DNA of 64,000 nucleotides. Origin: CBDCVD01 sp965224015 (GTDB lineage: Bacteria; Pseudomonadota; Alphaproteobacteria; Rhizobiales; CBDCVD01). Location: the NCBI GenBank assembly GCA_965224015.1, contig OZ245032.1, forward strand, positions 2,480,001 to 2,544,000, given 5' to 3'. The notes beneath the pieces were generated by a model. That model had not been told where the DNA came from. It made no database searches and worked only from the letters and a program-made list of their open reading frames with translations. Positions 51,952-61,111 of the stretch are shown in pieces (the first letter of the stretch is position 1; every line of letters begins with the position of its first letter). The position numbers and the translations under genes are program-made.

Positions 51952-52974
51952 TCATGAGCATTCAGCAGCTTGCCAGCGGAACTGATATGTTGTCTGGTGG
52001 CGATAGGTGTTGCCCGGGTCCAGGATCGCATTGGGGAAATCGGGCCGGTTAGGCGCGTCGGGCCAGGCCTGGGTTTCCAGGGCGCAGCCACTGCAAGGCC
52101 CATATATGCGGCCTTCGAGGCCAACCAAACCTTCGGCCGATATATGGGCGCCGTCGTAGACCTGAAGCCCGGGTTCGGTTGTCTTGACTGTCAATTCCAG
52201 CCCGTTGGTTGGGCTGCGCAGGCGGGCAACCTTGCGCAACGTTTGCTGATACTCGGAAAGGCAGAAATTGTGGTCCAAGCCTGTCTTTCCAATCGGTCGC
52301 GCTGTACGAAAATCGAATTTCGTGCCGACAACATGTCTGATCTCGCCGGTTGGAATTAGGTCGTCGTCTACAGGCAAATATGAGGCGGCATCGATTTCCA
52401 GTAGGTGCCCGGTAATGTCGCCAATTCCATTCAGATTGAAATATCCGTGATGCGCAAAAGAGCACGGCGTTGCCTTTGAAGTTCGGGCCAAAATGTCAAA
52501 GCAAAGCGCGCCGTTTTCGCGCAGAGAAATTTGTGCGGTCACATTCAATTCACCCGGAAAACCCATGTCGCCATCTGCCAGGCAAAGCGTCAGATCAACA
52601 TGGTCCGATGCAACACCCGCAACATTCCAAACCAATTGGCCCGTCCCAACTGAACCCCCGTGCAAGGCATGTTTTCCAATCCCGTTGAGCGGAACCTGGT
52701 ATTTGTGCCCGCCTACTTCGAACTGACCGTTGGCAATCCTGTTTGCGTACCTTCCTACAATGGCACCAAAATAGGTCATGGGACCAAGATACGGAGCCAT
52801 TGTGTCGGCGCCTAAAACAAGCGGATGATCAACCCCCTCAAGCCGAAGATCTTGAATGGTGGCACCGTAGGTCAAGACCTGTGCCATCAGGCCGCCACCT
52901 GCGATGCGGATCCGTTCAACGGATGTTCCGTCCGGCAGCGTCGCGAAGGGCGCGATCTGTGCGTTCCCTGTCAT
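51952..52974 (-). CDS. galM: Aldose 1-epimerase (galactose mutarotase)
   Basis: This 340-residue enzyme interconverts alpha and beta sugar anomers. VGRYANRIANGQFEVGG, NGIGKHALHGG, FAHHGYFNLNG (catalytic His region), GLDHNFCL and CALETQAWPDAPN (catalytic Glu in LETQ) are typical. The ATG lies 7 bp from a family A element, which forms the upstream leader; no ribosome site is visible. The last codons (AECS) and stop overlap a family C fragment. Confidence 0.93.
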   Translation of the reverse strand: MTGNAQIAPFATLPDGTSVERIRIAGGGLMAQVLTYGATIQDLRLEGVDHPLVLGADTMAPYLGPMTYFGAIVGRYANRIANGQFEVGGHKYQVPLNGIGKHALHGGSVGTGQLVWNVAGVASDHVDLTLCLADGDMGFPGELNVTAQISLRENGALCFDILARTSKATPCSFAHHGYFNLNGIGDITGHLLEIDAASYLPVDDDLIPTGEIRHVVGTKFDFRTARPIGKTGLDHNFCLSEYQQTLRKVARLRSPTNGLELTVKTTEPGLQVYDGAHISAEGLVGLEGRIYGPCSGCALETQAWPDAPNRPDFPNAILDPGNTYRHQTTYQFRWQAAECS

Positions 52975-52981
52975 GGATTTA

Positions 52982-53082
52982 TACCAGCGGTATTGGCTTT
53001 ATAGACACGCCGACTGGTGTACGGCATTGATAACATACCTGATTGACGCTAATGCATGAGCCCTTGTCAAAGACCCTTGGTA
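52982..53082 (-). mobile_element. Family A 101-bp element directly upstream of galM
   Basis: A full-length reverse copy. The flanks are TTA (52979-52981) and TAA (53083-53085), a T-N-A pair with one mismatch. It occupies the galM leader. The remaining 110 bp to the next gene has no recognised feature. Confidence 0.9.
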
Positions 53083-53194
53083 TAAGGCGCGTTTAACGTA
53101 ATACTCGCGCTGTCCACCCGGGGCTGTTCGACGGGTTCGGCCTTGCGCAGCGTTGGTATGTTCCATGTTTGCGATGAGCGGGGCGGCAAGAACA

Positions 53195-53677
53195 TCATCC
53201 CATTGGCCAGGGCATGTAACCAACAAAGCTGGTGATCTTCCATGCGTCGACCGGCTTGGCGCAAAAGTATAGTGTCTGCCAGTTGAGCCTGTCGACGCCG
53301 CCGTCAGCCCTGGCAATCTCGCCGTCAAACTTTTTGCGAACAATTGCAACGTTGTCGCCAAGGTCGATGTCGCGCAGGATCGTGATACGAAAGAGCGCAT
53401 CGCGCAAAGGCTCGGCAAACGCGACTTCCGCCGTTTCTGCCGCCTGGCGCAGCCATTCGTCACGATAAGCCGTCAGATTCGGAAATCCGAGCCGCCAGGA
53501 GTCCGGGTTCGTGCGCCCATGGGCATGCAGGCCGAAAAACCGGTCAGCAAGAAAGTCGTCCTCCACCATCGACCAGTCCTGAGTCAAAAACGCATCAATG
53601 TCCCGCCGCACAAGCATCTCCCAGAGCCCATGCCTGTCCATATCCGAAGCGGGAAAGGGATTTTGTGCATAGTGCAT
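53195..53677 (-). CDS. NTF2/SnoaL-like protein of unknown function
   Basis: This is a 160-residue soluble protein. MDRHGLWEMLVRRDIDAFLT, the QDWSMVEDDFLADRFFGLHA block, then a strand-rich C-terminal half (AIVRKKFDGEIARADGG, WQTLYFCAKP) suggest an NTF2-like cone fold. The exact family and reaction are not known to me. It lies upstream of galM on the same strand, so a sugar-related role is possible. Its start codon is 14 bp from the family C element at 53691, so the promoter is either in that repeat or further upstream. Confidence 0.75.
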   Translation of the reverse strand: MHYAQNPFPASDMDRHGLWEMLVRRDIDAFLTQDWSMVEDDFLADRFFGLHAHGRTNPDSWRLGFPNLTAYRDEWLRQAAETAEVAFAEPLRDALFRITILRDIDLGDNVAIVRKKFDGEIARADGGVDRLNWQTLYFCAKPVDAWKITSFVGYMPWPMG

Positions 53678-53690
53678 AGCGACATTCTCT

Positions 53691-53935
53691 TATAGCAAAA
53701 TGCGTTTAATGGGAATCATGGGGCTTTCTCGTATTCGTCTCGCATTTTGCTATAGATTTAGAGGGCGATCAGCTTTATGGGGTTAGCTTATACCAAGGGC
53801 CCTTGCCAATGACAAATGCCTTTGCGTCAAAGCGTTGTGTTATCAAAGCCGTACACCAGCCGGCGTGTCCATAAAGCCCATACCGTTGGTATTACCGCTC
53901 ACAAAATGGGTACAGCTAACCCCATGCTGATCTAA
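53691..53935. repeat. Family C element interrupted by a family A element
   Basis: The left part TATAGCAAAATGCGTTTAAT and CGCATTTTGCTATAG forms stem 1. Stem 2 arms (GATCAGCTTTATGGGGTTAG and CAGCTAACCCCATGCTGATC) are split by the A insertion. Its right end lies 7 bp before the stop of the PLP-enzyme gene. Confidence 0.88.
53791..53891 (+). mobile_element. Family A 101-bp element nested in family C
   Basis: A full-length copy with a perfect TTA duplication at 53788-53790 and 53892-53894. It splits stem 2 of the C element in its loop region. Confidence 0.95.
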
Positions 53936-53941
53936 AAAATC

Positions 53942-55000
53942 TCACCCTACCTTGCCGCGTGCGACAATTGGCAGTGTCTTGATAACCGTCTCGCCGTCAA
54001 CAAGCGTGACCGTATCGACGAGATTTGAAACAACACACACATGGTTGGGAATAATGCGGACATGATCGCCAACCGCTGGCTTGTTGGTACATTGGCCAAG
54101 ATCGACCACACCGTGTTCTTCGCTCAAGGCTGTAATGATCGCATCCGGGTACTCGCGGATGGTGCCATGGCCGGGCATATTGCAAAGATCAGCGGCCAGC
54201 ACCTTTGAACCCGCATCAACAACCGCACGGTTCTCCGTTGGGCGACTCACCACCGTAGCAAGGACGGTAAGAGCACAATCATCCAGGGAGCCGAGGCCAA
54301 AATCAACCTGCATACGATCGCCATAAATGTAAGTGCCGGGCCTATGCTCGGTCGCCGCAGTGACGCCATGCGCGCTATAGAGATCGGGGGATCCGCCGTT
54401 CGATATATGCGTGACAGGTAAGCCGACAGCAAGAATTGCATCACGCGCTTGCGATAACCACGCATCGACACCTGCAATATCGCCACGGGGCGGATAGGTC
54501 ATGAGCCCGGTGAAAGTCAGGCCCGTCTGATGGTCAATAGACTGTGCAAGTGATAGCGCTTCCTCGGCGGTTTGCACGCCGCAACGCCCGGCGCCCGTGT
54601 CGCACTCAACGAGAACCGGCAGCGGTTTGCCCGCATCCGCAAAGGCTTGTGCATAACCCGATATTGTTGTCTGACTATCGGCTGTAACGGATAATGTAAT
54701 CCGTTCATGTAAAGCGCGCAGGCGTTTCAGCTTTTGCGCGCCCAGGATGTTGTAGGGCAGGAAAATATCCGCAATGCCGTGATCCGCCATCACCTCCGCC
54801 TCCCCGAGTTTTTGGCAGGTGATGCCGATCGCACCAAGGTCTATCTGCCTTTTTGCGAAGAAGGGAAGCTTGTGCGTTTTGATGTGCGGGCGCAGCGGCA
54901 GCCCATGGCTGTCCGCATAAACCTGCGCCCGTTTCAAATTCGCATCAGCAATGTTGATATCAACAACAACGCTTGGTGTATCGCGTTCATCGACATGCAT
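53942..55000 (-). CDS. Fold-III PLP enzyme, D-threonine aldolase/D-serine dehydratase family
   Basis: This 352-residue enzyme is expected to cleave or deaminate a D-amino acid with a beta-hydroxyl group. TPSVVVDINIADANLKRAQV, then LRPHIKTHK with the PLP lysine, VECDTGAGRCGVQ, and the C-terminal RIIPNHVCVVSNLVD are typical. The His-x-Cys pair in NHVC resembles the zinc site of D-serine dehydratase; D-threonine aldolase usually has His-x-Asp, so a dehydratase is possible. It is the last gene of the minus-strand half of the divergent cluster, 3 bp after the RpiR gene. GGAG lies near the ATG. Confidence 0.85.
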   Translation of the reverse strand: MHVDERDTPSVVVDINIADANLKRAQVYADSHGLPLRPHIKTHKLPFFAKRQIDLGAIGITCQKLGEAEVMADHGIADIFLPYNILGAQKLKRLRALHERITLSVTADSQTTISGYAQAFADAGKPLPVLVECDTGAGRCGVQTAEEALSLAQSIDHQTGLTFTGLMTYPPRGDIAGVDAWLSQARDAILAVGLPVTHISNGGSPDLYSAHGVTAATEHRPGTYIYGDRMQVDFGLGSLDDCALTVLATVVSRPTENRAVVDAGSKVLAADLCNMPGHGTIREYPDAIITALSEEHGVVDLGQCTNKPAVGDHVRIIPNHVCVVSNLVDTVTLVDGETVIKTLPIVARGKVG

Positions 55001-55003
55001 GGA

Positions 55004-55912
55004 TCAATCTCCGATAGGATAGTCGGGATCGGTAATATCCTGCGTTACCAGGCTCTGGCGCGCGCGCCGCAGGGACTCGAGCACTTCAGGCCCGATCGCC
55101 CTGGCGATGGACATAGCAAGAATATCAACCGTGGCAAGGAGCGCATAGCGGGTCGCGCTCGGTTTATAGAGATTGCCGTCTTCCTTGAAAACAAAAGGCA
55201 GCAACCGATCGCTCACCTTGGCCAAGGGAGAGTCCGGCGATGTCACCGCCACAACACGGGCGTTGTATTGCGTGCCGATGGTCGCCGCGTCGACGATCGA
55301 GCGCACCTGACCGGAGATGGAAAAGGCGATAATCACAGACCCTTTCCTGGCAACGGAGGCGCTCATGCGCTGCATTTGCGGATCGGTATAGGCGGTCGCC
55401 TGAATGCCCAGCCGAAATAGACGGTTTTGCAGCTCAACGGCTGCCATGGAAGAACTGCCGCCCGTGCCATAGATCATTACCTGACTTGCCCTGGCGACAA
55501 TTTCGGCGATGGATTTGATGTCCGTTTTGGCCAGTGTCAGGCTGACGAGATCAAGGGCTGCATGCCCGCCGCCGCAGACAGCCGCCACGGCCTGCGCCCC
55601 TTCACTGGCTTCGACCCGTGATGTCTGTGTGCCGCGCAAGTAGGCACCGCCGATAGCAAGCGCCTGGGCAAGGTGCATCTTCATATCGCGGGTGCCGGGA
55701 AAGCCGAGAGAGCGGGCCAGGCGCGTAACTGTCGGCTCGCTCACTTTTGCCCTCTTTGCGACATACGCGATAGGGGCCTGGGTCGCAAAGTGAAGGTCCG
55801 ACAGGATGGTTTCGATCAGTCGCTGCTCAGCCCCGCCGCCTTCCGCCGCGCGATCGCGCAGCCGCGCAATAATGTCGATATTGCTTTGGGTTATTGTCGC
55901 GTTTTTTTTCAT
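55004..55912 (-). CDS. MurR/RpiR-family transcriptional regulator
   Basis: This 302-residue regulator has an N-terminal HTH_6 domain (about 30-100: FATQAPIAYVAKRAKVSEPT, VTRLARSLGFPGTRDMKMHL) and a C-terminal SIS domain at about 135-265 (VMIYGTGGSSSMAAVELQNR, GSVIIAFSISGQVRSIVDAA) that binds a phosphorylated or sugar-like ligand. It probably controls the divergent cluster through the region between the SDR and binding-protein genes. It overlaps the ATPase gene by 4 bp. Confidence 0.92.
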   Translation of the reverse strand: MKKNATITQSNIDIIARLRDRAAEGGGAEQRLIETILSDLHFATQAPIAYVAKRAKVSEPTVTRLARSLGFPGTRDMKMHLAQALAIGGAYLRGTQTSRVEASEGAQAVAAVCGGGHAALDLVSLTLAKTDIKSIAEIVARASQVMIYGTGGSSSMAAVELQNRLFRLGIQATAYTDPQMQRMSASVARKGSVIIAFSISGQVRSIVDAATIGTQYNARVVAVTSPDSPLAKVSDRLLPFVFKEDGNLYKPSATRYALLATVDILAMSIARAIGPEVLESLRRARQSLVTQDITDPDYPIGD

Positions 55913-56979
55913 GCGTCAAGACGTGTGCCGGTCTGTTTGTCAAAAACATGAACATTCTCCGGCGCGACGGCCAGGGATAGGGTCTCACCAGATTTGGGCA
56001 TAAGGCGCTGGTAAAACACACAGCGTACAGGCTGCCCCGCCACCTGACCGTAAATATGCGTTTCCGCGCCCGTCGGTTCAACAACGTCAACGACAAGTTT
56101 GATGGGGCCGTCATCTGCGAGCCTGTAGGTTTCCGGACGAATGCCAATGGTGACCGGTTGGTCGTAAGCTGCCTCGACGGGCGGTACCTTTAAAAGGCTG
56201 CCGTTACTTAGCTCAATCGCTGCTCCCGTGTCGTTTTGCCGGTAACACCCCTTGAGGAAACTCATCGCCGGCGAGCCAATAAAACCGGCAACGAAGGTAT
56301 TGATCGGTCTGTCATATAACGCAATCGGTGCGCCGACTTGTTCAATATTGCCACCGTTCATAACCACGATCCGATCAGCCATGGTCATAGCCTCGATCTG
56401 GTCATGGGTTACGTACACAATTGTTGTGCCGAGCTTTTGATGTAGCGCCTTGATCTCTGTACGCATTTGCACACGCAGCTTTGCATCGAGGTTCGAGAGC
56501 GGCTCATCGAACAGGAATACCTGCGGGTCGCGCACGATCGAGCGGCCCATGGCCACGCGCTGCCTCTGGCCGCCGGATAGCTGGCGCGGCAGGCGATCAA
56601 GATAATCGCTAAGATTAAGAATGTCAGACGCCTTGCCGATGCGCGTGCGGGTTTCTTGTTCCGGCTCGCCACGCACACGGGGGCCAAAGCTGATATTTCT
56701 TTCGACCGACATATGCGGAAAAAGCGCATAGGACTGGAAGACCATGGAAATGTTACGCTGTTGTGGCGGCACATTGTTGGTGCGTTTTCCGCCGATTTCG
56801 AGGTCACCGGCCGTGATTGTCTCCAGCCCGGCAATCATCCGCAAAAGCGTCGATTTGCCACAACCGGACGGGCCCACGAGTACAGCAAACTCACCGTCCG
56901 CGATATCAAGCGACAAGTCCTCAATCACCCTTACATTGCCATAACTCTTGGCGACATTGCGCATGCTCAGGTCAGCCAT
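55909..56979 (-). CDS. Sugar-type ABC importer ATPase (UgpC/MalK-like)
   Basis: This 356-residue ATPase powers the importer whose other parts are encoded divergently. Walker A GPSGCGKST is at 36-44, the signature RQLSGGQRQRVAMGRSI and Walker B VFLFDEPLSNLDAKL follow, and VYVTHDQIEAMTMADRIVVM is the H-loop region. The C-terminal 120 residues are a TOBE/OB regulatory domain. It overlaps both neighbours (8 bp with the SDR gene, 4 bp with rpiR). Confidence 0.95.
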   Translation of the reverse strand: MADLSMRNVAKSYGNVRVIEDLSLDIADGEFAVLVGPSGCGKSTLLRMIAGLETITAGDLEIGGKRTNNVPPQQRNISMVFQSYALFPHMSVERNISFGPRVRGEPEQETRTRIGKASDILNLSDYLDRLPRQLSGGQRQRVAMGRSIVRDPQVFLFDEPLSNLDAKLRVQMRTEIKALHQKLGTTIVYVTHDQIEAMTMADRIVVMNGGNIEQVGAPIALYDRPINTFVAGFIGSPAMSFLKGCYRQNDTGAAIELSNGSLLKVPPVEAAYDQPVTIGIRPETYRLADDGPIKLVVDVVEPTGAETHIYGQVAGQPVRCVFYQRLMPKSGETLSLAVAPENVHVFDKQTGTRLDA

Positions 56980-57754
56980 GGGTGGTCCTCTTTAAGTTAG
57001 CGAGTGCGTTCAAAAAAGGCCGATTGCCCGCAAGAAGTCCCGCATCGACCGGCACGCTCACACCTGTAATGCCGCTTGCCAGTGCAGAGGCCAGGAAAGC
57101 AACTGTCTGCGCGACCTCCTCTGCGGTGACAAAGCGCCCAAGGGGGTAAAGGCCTTGCAAACGGTCCGCCAAGGCCGGGTCTGCCTCCAGGCGATGGTCC
57201 CAGGCCGGTGTGCGGATCGAGCCCGGCGCAACGGCGTTGGCGCGAACACCGTATGGCCCCTCTTCGGTTGCCAGCGCACGCATCCAGGCCTCAAGTCCTG
57301 CTTTGGCGGCCGCGTAAACCGGATTACCAAAGTGCATGTGCGCATTAACAGAGGAGACGAAAACAATGGCCGCGCCGGTCTTATGTGTGCGCAAGGCAGG
57401 AAGCAGAGCACGGGTCAGCGCCATAGCACCCTTAAGATTGCCGTTGATTTCGTCGGCAACAGTCGTGTCGTCAACATCGGCAAGGGTTTCCGCGCGCGTC
57501 CAACCGGCATTGCTGATGACTACAGAGGGAGCGGTCCTGCAAGCCAGCATCCCGGCAACGGCATCGTTCAGCGCTGTGGTGTCAGCAAGATCGAAAGCCT
57601 GCCTCTCGGTCACATCAAGAGTCGCAAGTCCGTCTTTATCCTTATCACAGGCGACGATGCTCGCACCAAGGGATGAGAACAATGTCACGAGGGCGCGGCC
57701 AACACCCCCAGCCGCCCCTGTTATCACGACGCGTTTGCCCTCAAATGTCAGCAT
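56972..57754 (-). CDS. Short-chain dehydrogenase/reductase
   Basis: This is a 260-residue Rossmann-fold oxidoreductase. VVITGAAGGVGRALVTLF is the nucleotide-binding motif, VISNAGW replaces the usual NNAG, Ser is in VFVSSVNAHM and the catalytic pair in VYAAAKAGLE, and GVSVPVDAGLLAGN ends it. It probably uses NAD(P) on a sugar- or hydroxy-acid-like compound brought in by the linked transporter. The ATG at 57754 has GGATGGGG upstream; a longer frame to 57784 is less likely. It is the first gene of the minus-strand operon. Confidence 0.9.
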   Translation of the reverse strand: MLTFEGKRVVITGAAGGVGRALVTLFSSLGASIVACDKDKDGLATLDVTERQAFDLADTTALNDAVAGMLACRTAPSVVISNAGWTRAETLADVDDTTVADEINGNLKGAMALTRALLPALRTHKTGAAIVFVSSVNAHMHFGNPVYAAAKAGLEAWMRALATEEGPYGVRANAVAPGSIRTPAWDHRLEADPALADRLQGLYPLGRFVTAEEVAQTVAFLASALASGITGVSVPVDAGLLAGNRPFLNALANLKRTTHG

Positions 57755-57822
57755 GCACGCCCCATCCTCCCAAAGACTTCTCAATCCGATTGGCCTTGCT
57801 CGTCAACGAGAATGGCAGCGCC

Positions 57823-57891
57823 AATGTAATAAATCAACATATTTTGATAAATGTGCTTGCATTTCGGGCCCAAGTATAAAAAAATTACATT
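57823..57891. promoter_or_regulatory. Probable operator region between divergent operons
   Basis: A perfect inverted repeat AATGTAAT (57823-57830) and ATTACATT (57884-57891) brackets an AT-rich region that also holds AAATG/CATTT (57849-57864). The 225-bp spacer separates the SDR operon from the binding-protein operon, so an RpiR site here would control both. This is inference only. Confidence 0.45.
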
Positions 57892-57979
57892 TTACAAATG
57901 GAGGGACCGGGCTCCACTCCATTTTCAATGGCGTTTACAACGGCCCATAAATGTCACATTCATTCCAGGGAGGAAGATC

Positions 57980-59212
57980 ATGTTTTTCAGGTTCAAGCTC
58001 GCCCTAGCTGCCGGTACCGTGGCCGCAGCCCTGACATCGTTCGCAAGCGCTGACACATTGCGCGTCACTGTCGCCGAGTATAGCAAAAAGACAGGCCCTT
58101 ACTTTGAGGAAGCCGCTAAGGCGTTCGAAGCTGCCAACCCGGACCACGACGTACAGATTGAAGTCGTGCCGTGGGATGTCCTATTACAAAAGCTGACAAC
58201 AGACATTTCCGGCGGTGCCAATGCCGATCTGTCGATTATCGGCACCCGTTGGCTTATCGACTTTGTCGATCAGGATATTGCCGAGCCGCTTGATGGCTAT
58301 ATGAATGATGACTTCAAAGACCGATTCTTTCCTGCATTCCTATCGCCGTCCATCATGAATGGTAAAACCTACGGCTTGCCCATCGCCGCCTCTGCCCGGG
58401 CCATGTTCTACAACAAGGACCTGCTTGCGAAGGCAGGCATCGACCAGGTTCCTGAAACCTGGGAGCAGGTGAAAACGGCAGCAGAGAAAATCAGCGCCCT
58501 TGGTGATGACATCAACGGCTTTGGCCTGCAGGGCAAGGAAATCGAAACCGACGTTTATTTCTATTATGCCTTTTGGTCCTATGGTGGCAGTCTCATTGAC
58601 GCTGACGGGACCTCAGGCCTCGATTCCGACGCCGGCTATAAAGCTGCCGCATTGTACAAAAGCCTGATCGACGCAAAAGCCACGCAACCTGGCGTAACCT
58701 CCTACACCCGCGAAGATGTGCAGAACCTCTTCAAGCAAGGCAAGATCGGCATGATGATTACGGCACCATTCCTCTCCGCACAAATCAAGGAAGAAGCGCC
58801 GAACCTCAAATACGGCGTTGCCCCTATCCCGGCAGGGCCCGAGGGAAAACGCGGCACCTATGGTGTGACGGATTCGATGATCATGTTCAAAAACGCCAAG
58901 AATAAACAGCTCGCCTGGCAGTTCCTGGACTTTATCTTTGCCAACGACTGGCGCTCGAAATTTACCAGCGGCGAAGGCTTCCTGCCGGTCAACAAGGCTG
59001 TTGCGAAAGAACCCGTCTTTGCCGAAGACGCCGACCTGAAGGCCTTTGCTGCCGTCTTGCCGGATGCGCGTTTTGCACCGGTTATTAAGGGCTGGGAGGA
59101 AATTGCCGCGATGGCATCGAATGCGTTGCAAAAAATCTACCTGGGCGAGGGCGCAATCAAGCCGACACTTGATGGCGCCGCGAAGGAAATCGACAACATT
59201 TTGCAGCAATAG
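57980..59212 (+). CDS. ABC importer substrate-binding protein (sugar type)
   Basis: This 410-residue periplasmic binding protein belongs to the SBP_bac_1 cluster. The signal peptide ends near SFASA (residue 22), the mature start is DTLRVTVAEYSKKTGPYFEE, and later TYGLPIAASARAMFYNKDLL and GTYGVTDSMIMFKNAKNK are typical. The ATG at 57980 has GGGAGGA upstream; frames reaching 57851 lack a signal peptide. It is the first gene of the plus-strand operon with two permeases. The substrate is probably a sugar or amino-acid derivative, not determined. Confidence 0.93.
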   Translation: MFFRFKLALAAGTVAAALTSFASADTLRVTVAEYSKKTGPYFEEAAKAFEAANPDHDVQIEVVPWDVLLQKLTTDISGGANADLSIIGTRWLIDFVDQDIAEPLDGYMNDDFKDRFFPAFLSPSIMNGKTYGLPIAASARAMFYNKDLLAKAGIDQVPETWEQVKTAAEKISALGDDINGFGLQGKEIETDVYFYYAFWSYGGSLIDADGTSGLDSDAGYKAAALYKSLIDAKATQPGVTSYTREDVQNLFKQGKIGMMITAPFLSAQIKEEAPNLKYGVAPIPAGPEGKRGTYGVTDSMIMFKNAKNKQLAWQFLDFIFANDWRSKFTSGEGFLPVNKAVAKEPVFAEDADLKAFAAVLPDARFAPVIKGWEEIAAMASNALQKIYLGEGAIKPTLDGAAKEIDNILQQ

Positions 59213-59389
59213 ACGCCCGAACAGGCTCTAGAGGCCGGGTGAGAGAAATTCCCAAGCTCTTGCCCGACCCCTTCTGAGCACGCGCATCAGAGCGGTTCTA
59301 CGGAACGACAAACACGCCAGGCTTTCCGCTCCGCCGCGGGATACTTTGCTCAGACGATTTGATCCAGATGGAAAGCGCTGCAGCCGACC

Positions 59390-60265
59390 ATGAAACGCTC
59401 ACCGTTTGCTAATCCATACGTCCTGATCCTGCCGGGGTTTTTCTTTGCAGCGTTCATTATTCTGTGGCCGCTCTATCAACTCGGAATCATCTCGCTTAGC
59501 GATGTCAATCGCTTTGGACAATTGAAGGGGCTGAACGGCGTTGAGAACTACGTTGCTGTCTTTACCGATGCGGAATTTCTCAGCGCTCTCTGGCGTACAG
59601 TAATCTGGACCCTCGGCATCGTCTTTGGCACCCTTGCCGTGTCGCTTCCCGTCGCCATGATCCTCAATGAAGATTTCTACGGACGCTCCATTGCCCGTGT
59701 CATCATCATGTTGCCCTGGGCGGTGTCGCTCACCATGACGGCCATTGTCTGGCGCTGGGCACTGAACGGCGAGAGCGGCATGTTGAACTCGGGCCTGCGC
59801 GGTCTTGGGCTGATCGAAGAAAATATTCAGTGGCTGGCGACGGGGGTGACGGCTTTCCCGGTTCAAATTGTTATCGGCATCCTGGTTACCATACCCTTCA
59901 CCGTGACAATATTCCTTGGCGGCCTGTCGTCAATTTCCGATGATATTTATGAAGCAGCGAAGCTCGAAGGCGCCAATCGCTGGCAGGTGTTTTGCGAAAT
60001 TACGGTACCGCTTATTCGCCCATTCATCAATATCGCTGTCGTTCTAAATACGATCTACGTATTCAACTCCTTCCCGATCATCTGGGTGACTACGCAAGGG
60101 GGGCCGGCGAATTCAACCGATATTCTGGTGACTTATCTCTATAAACTCGGTTTTAAGTTCGGCAAGCTTGGCGAGGCATCGGCGCTCTCCATTATGATGT
60201 TTGCCCTGCTCCTCGTATTTACGCTCATCTACGTGCGACTGGCCATGAAAGAGAGCAGGACATGA
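59390..60265 (+). CDS. ABC importer permease 1 (MalF/UgpA type)
   Basis: This 291-residue polytopic permease has six helices. The EAA loop is visible as YEAAKLEGANRWQVFCEITV, followed by PLIRPFINIAVVLN. It partners the next permease and overlaps it by 4 bp. The 177-bp gap from the binding-protein gene contains a B-like CTCTAG remnant near 59226 and no clear terminator. No strong ribosome site is visible before the ATG. Confidence 0.93.
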   Translation: MKRSPFANPYVLILPGFFFAAFIILWPLYQLGIISLSDVNRFGQLKGLNGVENYVAVFTDAEFLSALWRTVIWTLGIVFGTLAVSLPVAMILNEDFYGRSIARVIIMLPWAVSLTMTAIVWRWALNGESGMLNSGLRGLGLIEENIQWLATGVTAFPVQIVIGILVTIPFTVTIFLGGLSSISDDIYEAAKLEGANRWQVFCEITVPLIRPFINIAVVLNTIYVFNSFPIIWVTTQGGPANSTDILVTYLYKLGFKFGKLGEASALSIMMFALLLVFTLIYVRLAMKESRT

Positions 60266-61086
60266 GTGCAAAACTTAAACGCACCGTTTTTGCCTGGGCG
60301 CTGCTGTCGCCGCTTATCATCCTTGTGCTGTTTCCGTTTGCGGTAATGTTTGTCACGGCCATCAAGCCGCAAACGGAAGTCCTGTCGCCAACCTGGTGGC
60401 CGAGGGAGCCGCGCTTTTACAACTTTGTCGAAATGTGGGAGGCAACGAATTTCGGTTCAGCCCTTTTTAATTCAGTTTATGTCGCCGTGCTCGCGACTTT
60501 GCTAGCGCTTGCGGTATCCATTCCGGCAGCCTATGCAATGAGCCGCTATCGGTTTCACGGACAGGGGTTCTTTCGCCAGTTTCTGCTTGTCTCGCAGATG
60601 TTGTCGCCTATTGTGCTGGTCATCGGGCTCTTCCGCCTCGTCGTTTATCTCGGCCTTCTGGACAACGTCAACTCCATTGTCTTTGTCTATGCGGCGTTCA
60701 ATATTGCCTTTACGGTCTGGATGCTACAGAGCTACTTCGCTACCATTCCGAAGGATCTTGAGGAAGCTGCCTGGATTGAGGGTGCCTCGCCGTGGAAGTC
60801 CCTTGTCATGGTTTTCCTGCCGTTGGCGTTGCCGGCTATGGTGGTGACGGCGATCTTTGCCTTCATCAATGCCTGGAACGAATTCGTCATCGCGTTGACG
60901 ATGTTAAGACGCCAGGAGAGTTATACGTTACCGATTCAAATTTTCTCACTTGTTGCCGGACGTTATACGGTTGAATGGCATCACGTCATGGCGGCGGCCT
61001 TCGTTGCGACCATCCCCGTCGCGATCGTCTTTGCCTGGCTACAGCGCTACCTCGTGCGCGGTCTGGCGATCGGCGCGGTCAAATAA
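60262..61086 (+). CDS. ABC importer permease 2 (MalG/UgpE type)
   Basis: This 274-residue permease has the EAA motif EEAAWIEGASPWKSLVMVFL followed by PLALPAMVVTAIFAFINAWN. Its ATG overlaps the first permease stop (ATGA). Together with the UgpC-like ATPase and the binding protein it completes one importer. Confidence 0.94.
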   Translation: MSAKLKRTVFAWALLSPLIILVLFPFAVMFVTAIKPQTEVLSPTWWPREPRFYNFVEMWEATNFGSALFNSVYVAVLATLLALAVSIPAAYAMSRYRFHGQGFFRQFLLVSQMLSPIVLVIGLFRLVVYLGLLDNVNSIVFVYAAFNIAFTVWMLQSYFATIPKDLEEAAWIEGASPWKSLVMVFLPLALPAMVVTAIFAFINAWNEFVIALTMLRRQESYTLPIQIFSLVAGRYTVEWHHVMAAAFVATIPVAIVFAWLQRYLVRGLAIGAVK

Positions 61087-61111
61087 ACAGCCCAAATCAT
61101 CAGGAGAATAC

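Noticed and set aside
51885..51960. Start of a gene between the B element and galM
   Set aside because: The sequence is explained by B and C repeat fragments and the galM end.
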